Of a stretch of DNA of 64,000 nucleotides, positions 47,419-56,170 are shown one piece after another. Origin of the DNA: Aquamicrobium lusatiense (GTDB lineage: Bacteria; Pseudomonadota; Alphaproteobacteria; Rhizobiales; Rhizobiaceae). The notes beneath the pieces are model-generated. The model made no database searches. It saw only the letters and a list, made by a program, of their open reading frames with translations, and had not been told where the DNA came from. Each line of letters starts with the position of its first letter. The first letter of the stretch is position 1. Position numbers and translations under genes: made by a program. The stretch is taken from contig NZ_JACHEU010000003.1 of the NCBI RefSeq assembly GCF_014201615.1, forward strand, positions 275,219 through 339,218, in the 5' to 3' direction.

Positions 47419-48507
47419 ATGAATACACGCAAGAACAGACTGCGCTCGCTGCTGTCCGGGGAGGCGCCCGCCGCTTCGGTCGATGCTACCAATGCAGCCA
47501 TTCCGCCGATGCCGGTGCCCGAGCCGGCTGCCGCACCGAAGCGGGCGACGTCGGCCGCCGTCAAGGCCATGGGGCTGACGCTCGGCTCGCTGTCGCAGGA
47601 AGCGCAGGAGGCGGGACGGCTGCGCGAAATGCTGGCCGCCGGCGAACGCGTGGTCGAGATCGATCCGCAATTGCTGGAGCGCTCGCCCTTCCTCGACCGC
47701 CTGAGCGACGGCGCGCGCAATGACGAGGATTTCGCGGCACTCAAGGCCAGCATGGCCGAGCACGGCCAGCAGGTGCCGGTTCTGGTGCGTCCTCATCCCG
47801 ATCCGGAGAAAGCGGCACGTGGCCTCTATCAGATCGCCTATGGCCATCGCCGTGCGCAGGCGGCCCGCGAGCTTGGGCTGCCGGTGCGCGCCGTGGTGCG
47901 CACGCTGGACGATGCCGGTCTGGCGCTGGCGCAGGGCAAGGAAAATGCCGAGCGCCGGGCACTGTCCTTCATCGAGCGGGCGTTCTTCGCCAAGGCGCTG
48001 CTCGACCATGGCTTTGACCGGGCGACGGCGCAGGTGGCGCTTTCCGTCCACAAATCGGAAATGACGCGCCTGCTTCAGGTCACCGAAAACGTGCCGCTGG
48101 ACATCGTCCAGGCGATCGGCCCCGCGCCGAAGGCCGGGCGTCCGCGCTGGATGGAACTCGGCGAATTGCTGGCGGCCGACCGGGGCGGGCTGGCGCATGA
48201 CGAGATCGCCCTGCACGCCTTCCGTGAGGCCGACAGCGACACGCGCTTCCAGCGGCTGTTCGACCGCCTTCAGGCGTCCGCAAAGCGGCGCGCCGCGGGT
48301 GGTGCGCCGGGTGGTGCTACGGGCGGAGCCCGCCGGATCGCGGATGCGCAGGGCAGGGTGCTGGGCGAGGTCGCGGTGGCTGGCAAGGCCGCGCGCCTGA
48401 CCATTCCGGCCAGCGCCGGCAGCGGCTTTGCCGATTTCGTCGCCGACGAGCTGCCACGCCTGCATGCCGCGTTTCTGGCGGCGCAGAGCGAAGGCAAGGC
48501 GGACTAG
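47419..48507 (+). CDS. repB: Plasmid partitioning protein RepB (ParB family)
   Basis: A 362-residue ParB-like DNA-binding protein. It starts MNTRKNRLRSLLSG, as repABC RepB proteins do. The ParB nuclease-like core includes VVEIDPQLLERSPFLDR, GQQVPVLVRPH, YQIAYGHRRAQAARELG and GKENAERRALSFIERA, with the HTH DRATAQVALSVHKSEMTRLLQV. It binds the parS sites and stimulates RepA. ATG 47419 follows GGGAGG. A low-complexity GGAPGGATGGA segment precedes its C-terminal dimer domain. Confidence 0.95.
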   Translation: MNTRKNRLRSLLSGEAPAASVDATNAAIPPMPVPEPAAAPKRATSAAVKAMGLTLGSLSQEAQEAGRLREMLAAGERVVEIDPQLLERSPFLDRLSDGARNDEDFAALKASMAEHGQQVPVLVRPHPDPEKAARGLYQIAYGHRRAQAARELGLPVRAVVRTLDDAGLALAQGKENAERRALSFIERAFFAKALLDHGFDRATAQVALSVHKSEMTRLLQVTENVPLDIVQAIGPAPKAGRPRWMELGELLAADRGGLAHDEIALHAFREADSDTRFQRLFDRLQASAKRRAAGGAPGGATGGARRIADAQGRVLGEVAVAGKAARLTIPASAGSGFADFVADELPRLHAAFLAAQSEGKAD

Positions 48508-48508
48508 G

Positions 48509-48551
48509 GCATGTTGTCCGGAAACGGGATCCGGTTTCGGGCGGCACATGC
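48509..48551. repeat. Short palindromic mosaic unit after repB
   Basis: Arms GCATGT (48509-48514) and ACATGC (48546-48551) flank CCGGAAACGGGATCCGGTTT. It begins right after the repB stop. It resembles the second half of the 5497 and 45164 elements and may be a reduced member of the same family. Confidence 0.55.
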
Positions 48552-48683
48552 AGGACAGGAATTGCACGCGCAGGAAGCGACCCGAACGGTCGCAAGGCGC
48601 TTAGAAAAAGGGATTTGCCGGCAGGGTTGCATCCTTCCCGGCATATGAGCCGAAAACGGAAACCAGAAGCGGAGAAGCAGGCA

Positions 48684-48735
48684 AGAAAAAAGGCCCCCAG
48701 AACGTCACCATCCCGGAAGCCCCTTTCGATGTAGC
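48684..48735 (-). ncRNA. Counter-transcribed RNA (ctRNA/incompatibility RNA) in the repB-repC gap
   Basis: On the minus strand TTGACA (48764-48769) is followed after 15-17 bases by a weak -10 (GATTCTTT). Transcription would start near 48735. An 11-pair stem, GGCTTCCGGGA (48720-48710) with TTCTGGGGGCC (48701-48691) including G-U pairs, is followed by six T residues (48685-48690), a strong intrinsic terminator. The RNA of about 50 bases is antisense to the repC leader, as in all studied repABC replicons, where it limits RepC synthesis. Exact ends are inferred. Confidence 0.78.
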
Positions 48736-48824
48736 AATCTGAAAGAATCACTTCCGCACATTATTGTCAAGCCGTGGTGCGTCCTGGCCGGGTGTTTTTA
48801 TGCCTCGGAGATGAGGTGATTCTC

Positions 48825-50129
48825 ATGACGGAGCGTTTTGCGACGACGCCTTTCGGCGGCGCTCGGATAAGTGCGGCCCAATTCCGGCATCGCGAGGCGG
48901 TGGACCGGCGCAGGGCTGAGTTGAATGAAGGCGGCAACGATACCGGCCGTACCGAAAAGTGGCAGCTCATCCGGGCGCTGACCGAGGCGCGCGCCGCGTT
49001 CGGCCTGTCCGATCGCACCATCGTGGTGCTGGATGCGCTGCTGAGCTTCCATCCCGAGCGCGAGCTGGACGGTTCGCAGCCGGTCATCGTCTTTCCCTCC
49101 AATGCGGAGCTTTCGCTGCGCAGCCGGGGAATGGCCGATGCGACGCTGCGCCGTCATCTGGCGGCGCTTGTCGAGGCGGGGCTGATCCTGCGCCGCGACA
49201 GTCCCAATGGAAAGCGCTATTGCCGCCGTGACGGCTATGGCGAGGTGGAAAGCGCCTTCGGCTTCGATCTGTCGCCGCTGGCGCTGGCTGCCCCCGCCAT
49301 CCACGAGGCCGCGGAAGCGGCACGGGCCCATGAGCGGCTGTGCAGGCGCCTGCGCGGCGAGATCACCATTCACCAGCGCGATGTTGCCAAGATCATCGAG
49401 GCGGGCCGGGAAGAAGGCGCGGGTGGCCAGTTGGGCAGCCAGTGGGAGCGCTTTGCCATGGATCTGATGCCTTTGTGCCGTCGCCTTGGCCGCAACGTCT
49501 CCAGCCATGTCCTGGAGGAACGACGCGATGCTCTGGTCAGGCTTCGGGCCGAGGTGGAAACGGCCTATCTGAATGCTCTCGACAATCAAAATATGAGCGG
49601 CACTGACGCCGGTTTTGAGCGGCAATATCAGAATTCAAATATAGATCATCCATTTGAATATCGCTCAGAAAAAGAGCTGAAGCCGAAAACTGAGCCAGAC
49701 CACGAGCATCTGCCTGACGGCGAGGTCTGGCGGGAAGAGGGAGCAGGAGGGCTATCGGAGGCGGGCTGGGCGCCTGAAACCAAGAGCCAGCCGGTCCCGC
49801 TCGATTATCTGCTGAAAACCTGCCCGACGCTGGCCAGCTATGCCCGTGACGGCATCGGAGACTGGGGGGATGTGCTGGCGACGGCGCAACTGGTGCGCTC
49901 CATGCTTGGCATTTCGCCCGATGCCTGGAACAAGGCGTGCGCGGCCATGGGCAAACTGACCGCTGCCGTGGTCATTGCGGCCATTCTGGAGCGATCCGAA
50001 GCGATCCGCTCGCCGGGAGGCTACCTGCGGGCGCTGACCGAACGCGCCGAAAGCGGACGCTTCTCGCTGCTGCCGATGCTCACAGCTCTGGAAAGGGCAG
50101 GGGAGAAGGCCGCCGTTGGGCCGGATTGA
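48825..50129 (+). CDS. repC: Replication initiator RepC
   Basis: A 434-residue repABC initiator with the typical start MTERFATTPFGGARISAAQF. The N-terminal winged-helix part contains FPSNAELSLRSRGMADATLRRHLAALVEAGLI, and the C-terminal domain runs from about residue 330 to 420. The middle (near 265-300, with YQNSNIDHPFEYRSEKELKP) is encoded by AT-rich DNA thought to hold the origin. ATG 48825 follows a GAGGTGATTCTC leader; the frame is open from 48774. The stop codon TGA lies inside a parS-like site. Confidence 0.94.
   Translation: MTERFATTPFGGARISAAQFRHREAVDRRRAELNEGGNDTGRTEKWQLIRALTEARAAFGLSDRTIVVLDALLSFHPERELDGSQPVIVFPSNAELSLRSRGMADATLRRHLAALVEAGLILRRDSPNGKRYCRRDGYGEVESAFGFDLSPLALAAPAIHEAAEAARAHERLCRRLRGEITIHQRDVAKIIEAGREEGAGGQLGSQWERFAMDLMPLCRRLGRNVSSHVLEERRDALVRLRAEVETAYLNALDNQNMSGTDAGFERQYQNSNIDHPFEYRSEKELKPKTEPDHEHLPDGEVWREEGAGGLSEAGWAPETKSQPVPLDYLLKTCPTLASYARDGIGDWGDVLATAQLVRSMLGISPDAWNKACAAMGKLTAAVVIAAILERSEAIRSPGGYLRALTERAESGRFSLLPMLTALERAGEKAAVGPD
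49588..49690. other. AT-rich candidate replication origin inside repC
   Basis: About 100 bases are visibly richer in A and T than the rest of the gene. They contain the inverted repeat ATTCAAAT (49633-49640) and ATTTGAAT (49652-49659). In studied repABC plasmids the origin lies within an AT-rich part of repC, so this is the best candidate here. No DnaA box was recognised. Confidence 0.55.
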
Positions 50130-50140
50130 CAGCTGGCAAC
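50125..50140. other. parS-like centromere site 3, overlapping the repC stop codon
   Basis: ATTGACAGCTGGCAAC differs from the parS consensus only at the first base. The repC stop TGA (50127-50129) is part of the site, and the last twelve bases lie downstream. Confidence 0.75.
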
Positions 50141-50360
50141 TGCCCGAAAGGCCGATCCGGGTGCGGTTGGGCAGGCAGGATAGCTATCATGCGGAGGTTT
50201 GCCCGGATTTTGTCCTCCGGGAGAGCCCTCGGGCCGATGCAGGAGCAGGTTCATGCGGGAAAGGGCGAAAAGGAACTGTTGGAACGTGGCTCACGTCTGT
50301 TTCCCGTGCAGGTTCTCCGGCAAGGCGGGCGTTTTCAGGGCCATCGTCTGTCGCAGACCG

Positions 50361-50395
50361 AAAAAAAGGGCCGCACGTCATGCACGGCCCCTTTT
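50361..50395. terminator. Bidirectional intrinsic terminator between repC and the lysine operon
   Basis: GGGCCGCAC (50368-50376) pairs with GTGCGGCCC-like sequence up to 50390. Seven A residues at 50361-50367 give a T7 tail on the minus strand, and CTTTT follows on the plus strand. It ends the aminotransferase operon and can also stop the repABC transcript. The rest of 50130-50441 holds no gene. Confidence 0.8.
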
Positions 50396-50441
50396 GGGAA
50401 GGTTGGTCGGGGGGAGAGCCCTTGCAGGCTCCGCTGTCGCG

Positions 50442-51677
50442 TTAGGCGGTCAGCTTTGCGCAGGCTTCCGCGATGCGCTGCAGGGCAGTGATCAATTCCT
50501 GTTCGCCAGTGGCGTAGGAAATGCGGAAATAGGGCGAAAGGCCGAAGGCCGAGCCCGGCACCACCGCCACATGCGCCTGTTCCAGCAGGTAGTCGGTGAA
50601 GTCGGCGTCGGTTTCGATCGCTTTCCCGGCCGGCGTGCGCTTGCCGAGGACGCCGGCGCAGCTGGCGAAGGTGTAGAATGCGCCTTCGGGCGTGCGGCAG
50701 GTGAGCCCGTCGATGGCGTTCAGCCTGGCGACGACCATGTCGCGACGCTTGCGGAAGCTTTCCTGCCGGCCGGTCAGAAAATCCTGCGGCCCGTTCAGCG
50801 CCTCGACCGCCGCAGCCTGCCCGATGGAAGAGGGGCAGGAGGTCGCCTGGCTCTGGATCACGGCCATGGCCTTGATCAGGGTTTTGGGGCCGCCGGCATA
50901 GCCGATGCGCCAGCCGGTCATGGCATAGGCCTTGGACACGCCGTTGATGGTGAGCGTGCGGTCCTTCAGGCGCGGTTCAAGTGCCGCCGGCGTGACGAAA
51001 CGAAAACCGTCATAGACGATGTGCTCATACATGTCGTCGACCATCAGCCAGACATGGCGGTGCTTCAGCAGCACATCGAGCAGCGGGCGATAGTCCGCTT
51101 CGCTGTATGCCGCGCCCGAGGGGTTCGACGGTGAATTGAGCAGCACCCAGCGGGTTTTGGCGGTAATGGCCTGTTCGAGCTGGTCAGCCCGCAGCCGGAA
51201 CCCGTTTTCCTCGTCGCAGGGGATCAGCACCGGCACGCCGCCGCAGATCTCCACGATGTCGGAATAGGAGGTCCAGTACGGTGTCGGGATGATCACCTCG
51301 TCGCCGGCATCGATGGTGGCCATGAAGGCGTTGAACAGGATCTGCTTGGCGCCGGTGGCGACAGTCACCTCGTCGAGCGCGTAATCGACGCCGTTTTCGC
51401 GGCGGAATTTCTCCGCCACGGCCTTTTTCAGCTCCGGCGTGCCGTCGAGGCCGGTATATTTCGTGTCGCCGCGGTCTATGGCCGCTTTCGCGGCCTGCTT
51501 GACGTTATCTGGCGTGTCGAAATCGGGCTCGCCGGCGCCGAGGATGATGACGGGCAGGCCTTCTCGCTTCATGGCAGCGGCGCGGGCGCCGATCTGCAGG
51601 ATTTTGGAAACGCCGACCGAGGCGATCCGCGAGGCGGGCCGGAAGCCCGCCTCCCCAATGTCAGACCTTGCGTTCAT
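50442..51677 (-). CDS. PLP-dependent aminotransferase, probable 2-aminoadipate aminotransferase
   Basis: A 411-residue class I aspartate aminotransferase-like enzyme. Motifs: LGAGEPDFDTPDNV, YTGLDGTPELKKAV, NSPSNPSGAAY, DDMYEHIVYDG, the PLP lysine in INGVSKAYAMTGWRIGY and the terminal Arg in FRISYA. General annotation would be aspartate aminotransferase. It follows the piperideine-6-carboxylate dehydrogenase by 6 bases, and the operon also encodes 2-oxoadipate decarboxylase, so conversion of 2-aminoadipate to 2-oxoadipate is the expected job (inference). Confidence 0.85.
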   Translation of the reverse strand: MNARSDIGEAGFRPASRIASVGVSKILQIGARAAAMKREGLPVIILGAGEPDFDTPDNVKQAAKAAIDRGDTKYTGLDGTPELKKAVAEKFRRENGVDYALDEVTVATGAKQILFNAFMATIDAGDEVIIPTPYWTSYSDIVEICGGVPVLIPCDEENGFRLRADQLEQAITAKTRWVLLNSPSNPSGAAYSEADYRPLLDVLLKHRHVWLMVDDMYEHIVYDGFRFVTPAALEPRLKDRTLTINGVSKAYAMTGWRIGYAGGPKTLIKAMAVIQSQATSCPSSIGQAAAVEALNGPQDFLTGRQESFRKRRDMVVARLNAIDGLTCRTPEGAFYTFASCAGVLGKRTPAGKAIETDADFTDYLLEQAHVAVVPGSAFGLSPYFRISYATGEQELITALQRIAEACAKLTA

Positions 51678-51683
51678 GGTGGC

Positions 51684-53204
51684 TTACTCGATGTCGAAGG
51701 ACACGCCCTGCGCCAGCGGCAGGGCCTTGGAGTAGTTCACCGTGTTGGTGGCGCGGCGCATGTAGGCCTTCCAGGCGTCGGAACCGCTTTCGCGTCCGCC
51801 GCCGGTTTCCTTCTCGCCGCCGAACGCGCCGCCGATTTCAGCGCCGGAGGTGCCGATATTGACGTTGGCGATGCCGCAGTCGGAGCCATCGGCACCAAGG
51901 AAGCGCTCGGCTTCCTGCACGTTGAGCGTGAAGATCGACGAGGACAGGCCGGCAGCAACCGCGTTGTGATCAGCCAGAACGGCGTCGAAGTCGGAATATT
52001 TCATGACGTAGAGGATCGGCACGAAGGTTTCTTCCAGAACCGGGCCGGCCTGCTTCGGCATTTCGACGATTGCGGGCTTCACGTAATAGGCGGTGTCCTT
52101 GCCGGCTTCGCGAACGCGTTCGCCGCCGGTCACGGTGCCGCCCTCGGCCTTGGCCGCCGCCAGCGCCTTTTCCATGGCCTCAAAGGCCTGCTTGTCGACC
52201 AGCGGGCCGACGAGGGCCGAGGTTTCCAGCGGATTGCCGACGGAAACGCTGGTGTAGGCCTTCTTCAGGCGCGGAACGAGCTGGTCATAGACGCTTTCAT
52301 GGACGAACAGGCGGCGCAGCGTGGTGCAGCGCTGGCCGGCGGTGCCCATGGCGCCGAAGGCAATGGCGCGCAGCGCCATGTCGAGATCGGCCGAGGGGCA
52401 GACGATGCCGGCATTGTTGCCGCCGAGTTCGAGGATCGAGCGGGCGAAACGCTTGGCAAGGCGCGGACCCACTTCACGGCCCATGCGGGTCGAGCCGGTG
52501 GCCGAAACAAGCGCCACTTTTGCATTGTCGACCAGCGCTTCGCCGATGGTGCGGTCGCCGATCAGCACGGTGCTGAGATTGGCGGGGGCATCGCCGAAGC
52601 GGGCCATCGCGCGCTCAAGGATCGCCTGACAGGCAAGTGCGGTCAGCGGTGTCTTTTCGGAAGGCTTCCAGACGATGGAGTCGCCGGCGACCAGCGCAAG
52701 GGCCGCATTCCACGACCACACGGCAACGGGGAAGTTGAAGGCCGAGATGATGCCGACGACGCCCAGCGGGTGCCATGTTTCCATCATGCGGTGGCCGGGA
52801 CGCTCGGTGGCGATGGTCAGGCCGTAGAGCTGGCGCGACAGACCAACGGCGAAATCGCAGATGTCGATCATTTCCTGCACTTCGCCGAGGCCTTCGGAGG
52901 TGATCTTGCCGGCCTCGATGGAGACGAGACGGCCGAGATCGGCCTTGGCGGCGCGCAGTTCTTCACCCAGAAGACGCACCAGCTCGCCGCGGCGCGGAGC
53001 CGGCACCAGACGCCATGCCCTGAAGGCTTCATGCGCGGCATCGATGGCGGTTGCGGCCTCTGCTGCCGAAACGGTTTTCAGCGCGCCGATCTGCTCGCCG
53101 CTGACCGGGCTGAAGGAAACCATGTTGCCGCCTTCCCATGCCGCGCGGGCAACGCCCAGCTTGTCGAGAATGGTTGCGGTTTCCTGTTTGACGTCGACTG
53201 TCAT
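51684..53204 (-). CDS. amaB: Piperideine-6-carboxylate dehydrogenase (ALDH7/AmaB type)
   Basis: A 506-residue aldehyde dehydrogenase of the ALDH7A1 (antiquitin) group. Features: VVGIISAFNFPVAVWSWNAA, ELGGNNAGIVCP (catalytic Glu), MGTAGQRCTTLRRLF (nucleophile Cys) and NIGTSGAEIGGAFGGEKETGGGRESGSDAWK, a family hallmark. It oxidises 2-aminoadipate semialdehyde (in equilibrium with piperideine-6-carboxylate) to 2-aminoadipate in lysine breakdown. ATG 53204 follows GGAGATCGC. The neighbours encode the next three steps of the same route. Confidence 0.88.
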   Translation of the reverse strand: MTVDVKQETATILDKLGVARAAWEGGNMVSFSPVSGEQIGALKTVSAAEAATAIDAAHEAFRAWRLVPAPRRGELVRLLGEELRAAKADLGRLVSIEAGKITSEGLGEVQEMIDICDFAVGLSRQLYGLTIATERPGHRMMETWHPLGVVGIISAFNFPVAVWSWNAALALVAGDSIVWKPSEKTPLTALACQAILERAMARFGDAPANLSTVLIGDRTIGEALVDNAKVALVSATGSTRMGREVGPRLAKRFARSILELGGNNAGIVCPSADLDMALRAIAFGAMGTAGQRCTTLRRLFVHESVYDQLVPRLKKAYTSVSVGNPLETSALVGPLVDKQAFEAMEKALAAAKAEGGTVTGGERVREAGKDTAYYVKPAIVEMPKQAGPVLEETFVPILYVMKYSDFDAVLADHNAVAAGLSSSIFTLNVQEAERFLGADGSDCGIANVNIGTSGAEIGGAFGGEKETGGGRESGSDAWKAYMRRATNTVNYSKALPLAQGVSFDIE

Positions 53205-53230
53205 GATGCGATCTCCGTTGTCGTGACTGG

Positions 53231-54649
53231 TCAGAAAATTGCGGCCCCGAGGGGACCCGGCGAAATGTTGGCCTTGAGCGCGGCGGCAAGCCTGCGCACC
53301 CCGGCCGGCGTATAGCGGTCGTAAACCGCCTGGTTCTTGCGGCCAACAGCGTGTTCGGCGCTGAAACTGCCGTCAAACTCCTCCACGGCGACGCGGAACA
53401 CGAATTCCCGCAGCGCCGGCTCGAAAGCGGGGTCGGCAAGGCGCGGATCGTCCTTTGCCACCACCAGATTGAAATGCACGCCGCCATCGCCGATATGGCC
53501 GAAATCGCAGATGGTGATGCCGGTATAGTGCTGCGGCAGTTCCTGCTTCATATAGGCGAGGAAGCGCATCACGTCACCGCGCCGGAACGACAGATCGAAG
53601 GCTATCAACCGCCCCGCGTGGCGCACGCCTTCGGAAAGCGCGTGGCGAAGCGCCCACATTTCATGAGTGGGGCCGACGAAAGCGTCTTCCAGCAAGCCGT
53701 CTTCGCCTTCCCAGATCAGGCCCAGCACATCCTCAAGCACCGATTGCAGTCCCTGTTCGCCCTCGCGCGGCGCATTGGTGCGCGAGATTTCGGCCAAGAT
53801 GACGAAATCGGGCACGACGCCGGCCTGAAACGGATTGCGCAGCGACGGCACATGGTCGAGCGCGGCAGCGACCGCATGGCCCGACATGCCCTCGAAAGCG
53901 GAAAGGCCGTCGCCCAGCGCATCCTCCATGGCCAGCAGCAGGGCCGGAACATGGGCGGGCGATGAGGGAACCAGCAGCGCGGTCGCCGACTGGCGCGGCA
54001 GGGGCTCCACATTCAGCACGCATTCGGTGATCACGCCGAAGCTGCCGGAGGTGCCGATGAAAAGCTGCTTCCAGTCGATGCCGGTGTTGTTCTTGCGCAG
54101 GCCGCTGCACAGATCGAGCACCGTGCCCCGTTCATCGGCCAGCACCACCTTGAGGCCCAGCGTGTTGCGGCGCACATCGCCGTAGCGCAGGAAGCGAGAG
54201 CCGCCGGTGTTGGTGGCGATCATGCCACCGAGACGCGGATCGGCGCCCAGATCAATGGGAAAGAACAGGCCTTCGTCTTCCAGCCTGCCGTTGAGATCGG
54301 AGAGACGAAGGCCCGCGCCGGCATGAACGGTGCGGTTCACCCGGTCCAGCTCGCAGATGCCGGTCAGCCGGTCGAGGCTGAGAATGCCCTGCGTGCCGGT
54401 GCCGTCCGGCGTCGAGCCGGAAACGAGGCCGGTATTGCCCGATTGCGCAACCAGCGGCAGACCATGGCGCACGCAATGGGAAACGACCGCCGAAACCTCC
54501 TGCGTGGTGGCGGGGCGGGCAACGAAAGCGGCGCGCCCGTGATCGTAGCGCGCCCCGGTCTCATAAGCCGACATGTCATCGCAACCGCTCAGAAGCCCCT
54601 TTGGCCCAAGAATCTTCCGCAGTGCGCCGATATGATCTTCACTGATCAT
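53231..54649 (-). CDS. FAD-linked D-2-hydroxyglutarate dehydrogenase
   Basis: A 472-residue VAO/GlcD-type flavoprotein. The FAD-binding part reads FVARPATTQEVSAVVSHC, LPLVAQSGNTGLVSGSTP and DLGADPRLGGMIATNTGGS. The C-terminal half includes FGHIGDGGVHFNLVV (metal-binding histidines) and FSAEHAVGRKNQ. This matches D-2-hydroxyglutarate dehydrogenases. It would oxidise D-2-hydroxyglutarate made by the HglS homologue to 2-oxoglutarate. It starts 8 bases after the hglS stop; the specific substrate assignment rests on this context. Confidence 0.87.
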   Translation of the reverse strand: MISEDHIGALRKILGPKGLLSGCDDMSAYETGARYDHGRAAFVARPATTQEVSAVVSHCVRHGLPLVAQSGNTGLVSGSTPDGTGTQGILSLDRLTGICELDRVNRTVHAGAGLRLSDLNGRLEDEGLFFPIDLGADPRLGGMIATNTGGSRFLRYGDVRRNTLGLKVVLADERGTVLDLCSGLRKNNTGIDWKQLFIGTSGSFGVITECVLNVEPLPRQSATALLVPSSPAHVPALLLAMEDALGDGLSAFEGMSGHAVAAALDHVPSLRNPFQAGVVPDFVILAEISRTNAPREGEQGLQSVLEDVLGLIWEGEDGLLEDAFVGPTHEMWALRHALSEGVRHAGRLIAFDLSFRRGDVMRFLAYMKQELPQHYTGITICDFGHIGDGGVHFNLVVAKDDPRLADPAFEPALREFVFRVAVEEFDGSFSAEHAVGRKNQAVYDRYTPAGVRRLAAALKANISPGPLGAAIF

Positions 54650-54657
54650 GAAAAGCC

Positions 54658-56061
54658 TTATTCCGCCGCCTGCGCCAGAGTGACCACGGCAAGGCAGTTC
54701 TCGATGGAAGCCCGCTCGATTTCAGCATAATGGGCGAATTCGTCCAGCACGGAAGCGCCGAGATCGCGCTCGAACATGATCTGGTTGGGGCTGGCGGTAA
54801 ACTCCTGCGCGGCATCGTCACCCAGATTGGACTGGAAAATGCCGGCCGCGCTGACGGGCAGGAAATCCTCGTAGACGATGGGGTCGAACTGCATCAGGCC
54901 TTGCGCGATCGCCGTTTCCAGATCGACCCCCATGGTGGCGCCCGCGGCGGCGGCCTTGCCGCTTTCGGTCAGGCTGTAGCGGAAATAGCCGAGCCCCGCC
55001 GCGCGGATGCCGTTCCAGTCGTCGGGGAAAGCCGTGAACACATCGGCGAGCGCTGCCTCATACTCGGCCGCGTTGGAGCCATCGGCGGCCGGACGAACCC
55101 GGGCGCGGGTGTCGTTCAGCAGCTTGTCGTAGAGCGCGCGGCCCTTTGGCGTCAGCGCCACGCCGCGCTGCTCGATCTCGCCGAAACGGGCGGTGTGGGA
55201 ACCGGCCTGCCATGTCCCATCCGCGCCCCTGAAGGAAACCGCCTCTTCGAGCGCCTTGAACGAGGTCTGGCGCAGCAGGATCGGGCAGGCGCGGGTAGGG
55301 GGGCCTTCCACCACGGCTTTCGGCGCGATGCCATGCTCGGGCATCAGCTTCTGAACCCGGTCGATGTCGAGCGTGCGCGGGGTGAGGTGGTTGATGTGCG
55401 GGCCACGGAACGAGACCACGTCGGCGATCAGCCGATGGGCGTCATGCAGGCGCCTGTACATGCCGGCATCGACGATGGCCTTGTCGTGCCAGCGGAAGGT
55501 TTCCAGCACTTCCGCGACGAAACGCGCAGCGTCCTCGCGGCCGAGCCCGCCATTGCGCTCGGCCTTTTCGATCAGCGCCACCGCGCCTTCGGTGAAGATG
55601 TTGCGGCCGGACAGAACCTTCGCCGCTTCAGTGCGCAGCGTCTCGTCGGCGATGAGATCGAGCCGCAGCAGCGAGGTGAAAACGCGGAAGGGATTGCGCT
55701 TCAGGCTGGCGTCCCCGACCGGACGAAAGGCGGTGGAGTGCACCGGAACGCCGGCCGTCGACAGATCGTAATAGCCGACCGGAACCATGCCCATGACCGC
55801 GAAGGCGCGGCGCATCATGGCAAGCTCATGGCGAGTGCCGAGACGGATCGCACCATGGCGCTCCTCGGAAATGCGCTCCAGAGAATCCGTCGCCGTCAGC
55901 CGCTGTTTCAGCTGCGGATCGTTGCCGAGCGTCTCCTCATTGACCTTTCCCACCAGCGTCATCAGCGTGCCATAGGCGGGCACCTCGTCGCGATACATGG
56001 CCGACATGGCTGCGGAGAAGGCGGAGCGGATGTCGTCGGGGGAGACCAGATGCGCGTTCAT
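54658..56061 (-). CDS. hglS: 2-oxoadipate dioxygenase/decarboxylase (HglS, DUF1338)
   Basis: A 467-residue DUF1338 protein. The metal-binding residues known from HglS are visible: His69 in ERHGAIRLG, His225 in PHINHLTPR, and a Glu in RFGEIEQRG near 295-297. The enzyme converts 2-oxoadipate and O2 to D-2-hydroxyglutarate and CO2 using Fe(II). It is the first gene of a four-gene operon leading to 2-oxoglutarate. The start ATG 56061 lacks a strong ribosome site. A LysR gene is divergent. Confidence 0.9.
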   Translation of the reverse strand: MNAHLVSPDDIRSAFSAAMSAMYRDEVPAYGTLMTLVGKVNEETLGNDPQLKQRLTATDSLERISEERHGAIRLGTRHELAMMRRAFAVMGMVPVGYYDLSTAGVPVHSTAFRPVGDASLKRNPFRVFTSLLRLDLIADETLRTEAAKVLSGRNIFTEGAVALIEKAERNGGLGREDAARFVAEVLETFRWHDKAIVDAGMYRRLHDAHRLIADVVSFRGPHINHLTPRTLDIDRVQKLMPEHGIAPKAVVEGPPTRACPILLRQTSFKALEEAVSFRGADGTWQAGSHTARFGEIEQRGVALTPKGRALYDKLLNDTRARVRPAADGSNAAEYEAALADVFTAFPDDWNGIRAAGLGYFRYSLTESGKAAAAGATMGVDLETAIAQGLMQFDPIVYEDFLPVSAAGIFQSNLGDDAAQEFTASPNQIMFERDLGASVLDEFAHYAEIERASIENCLAVVTLAQAAE

Positions 56062-56170
56062 GGCGGTGCAAAATCCAGGCTGAGACTATCAATCATGCAG
56101 TTTTCAGATCATATTGCAGCCGAACCAACCGTTCCAATGACTGTTCGAACTGTTTTGATGCGATAGCGGA

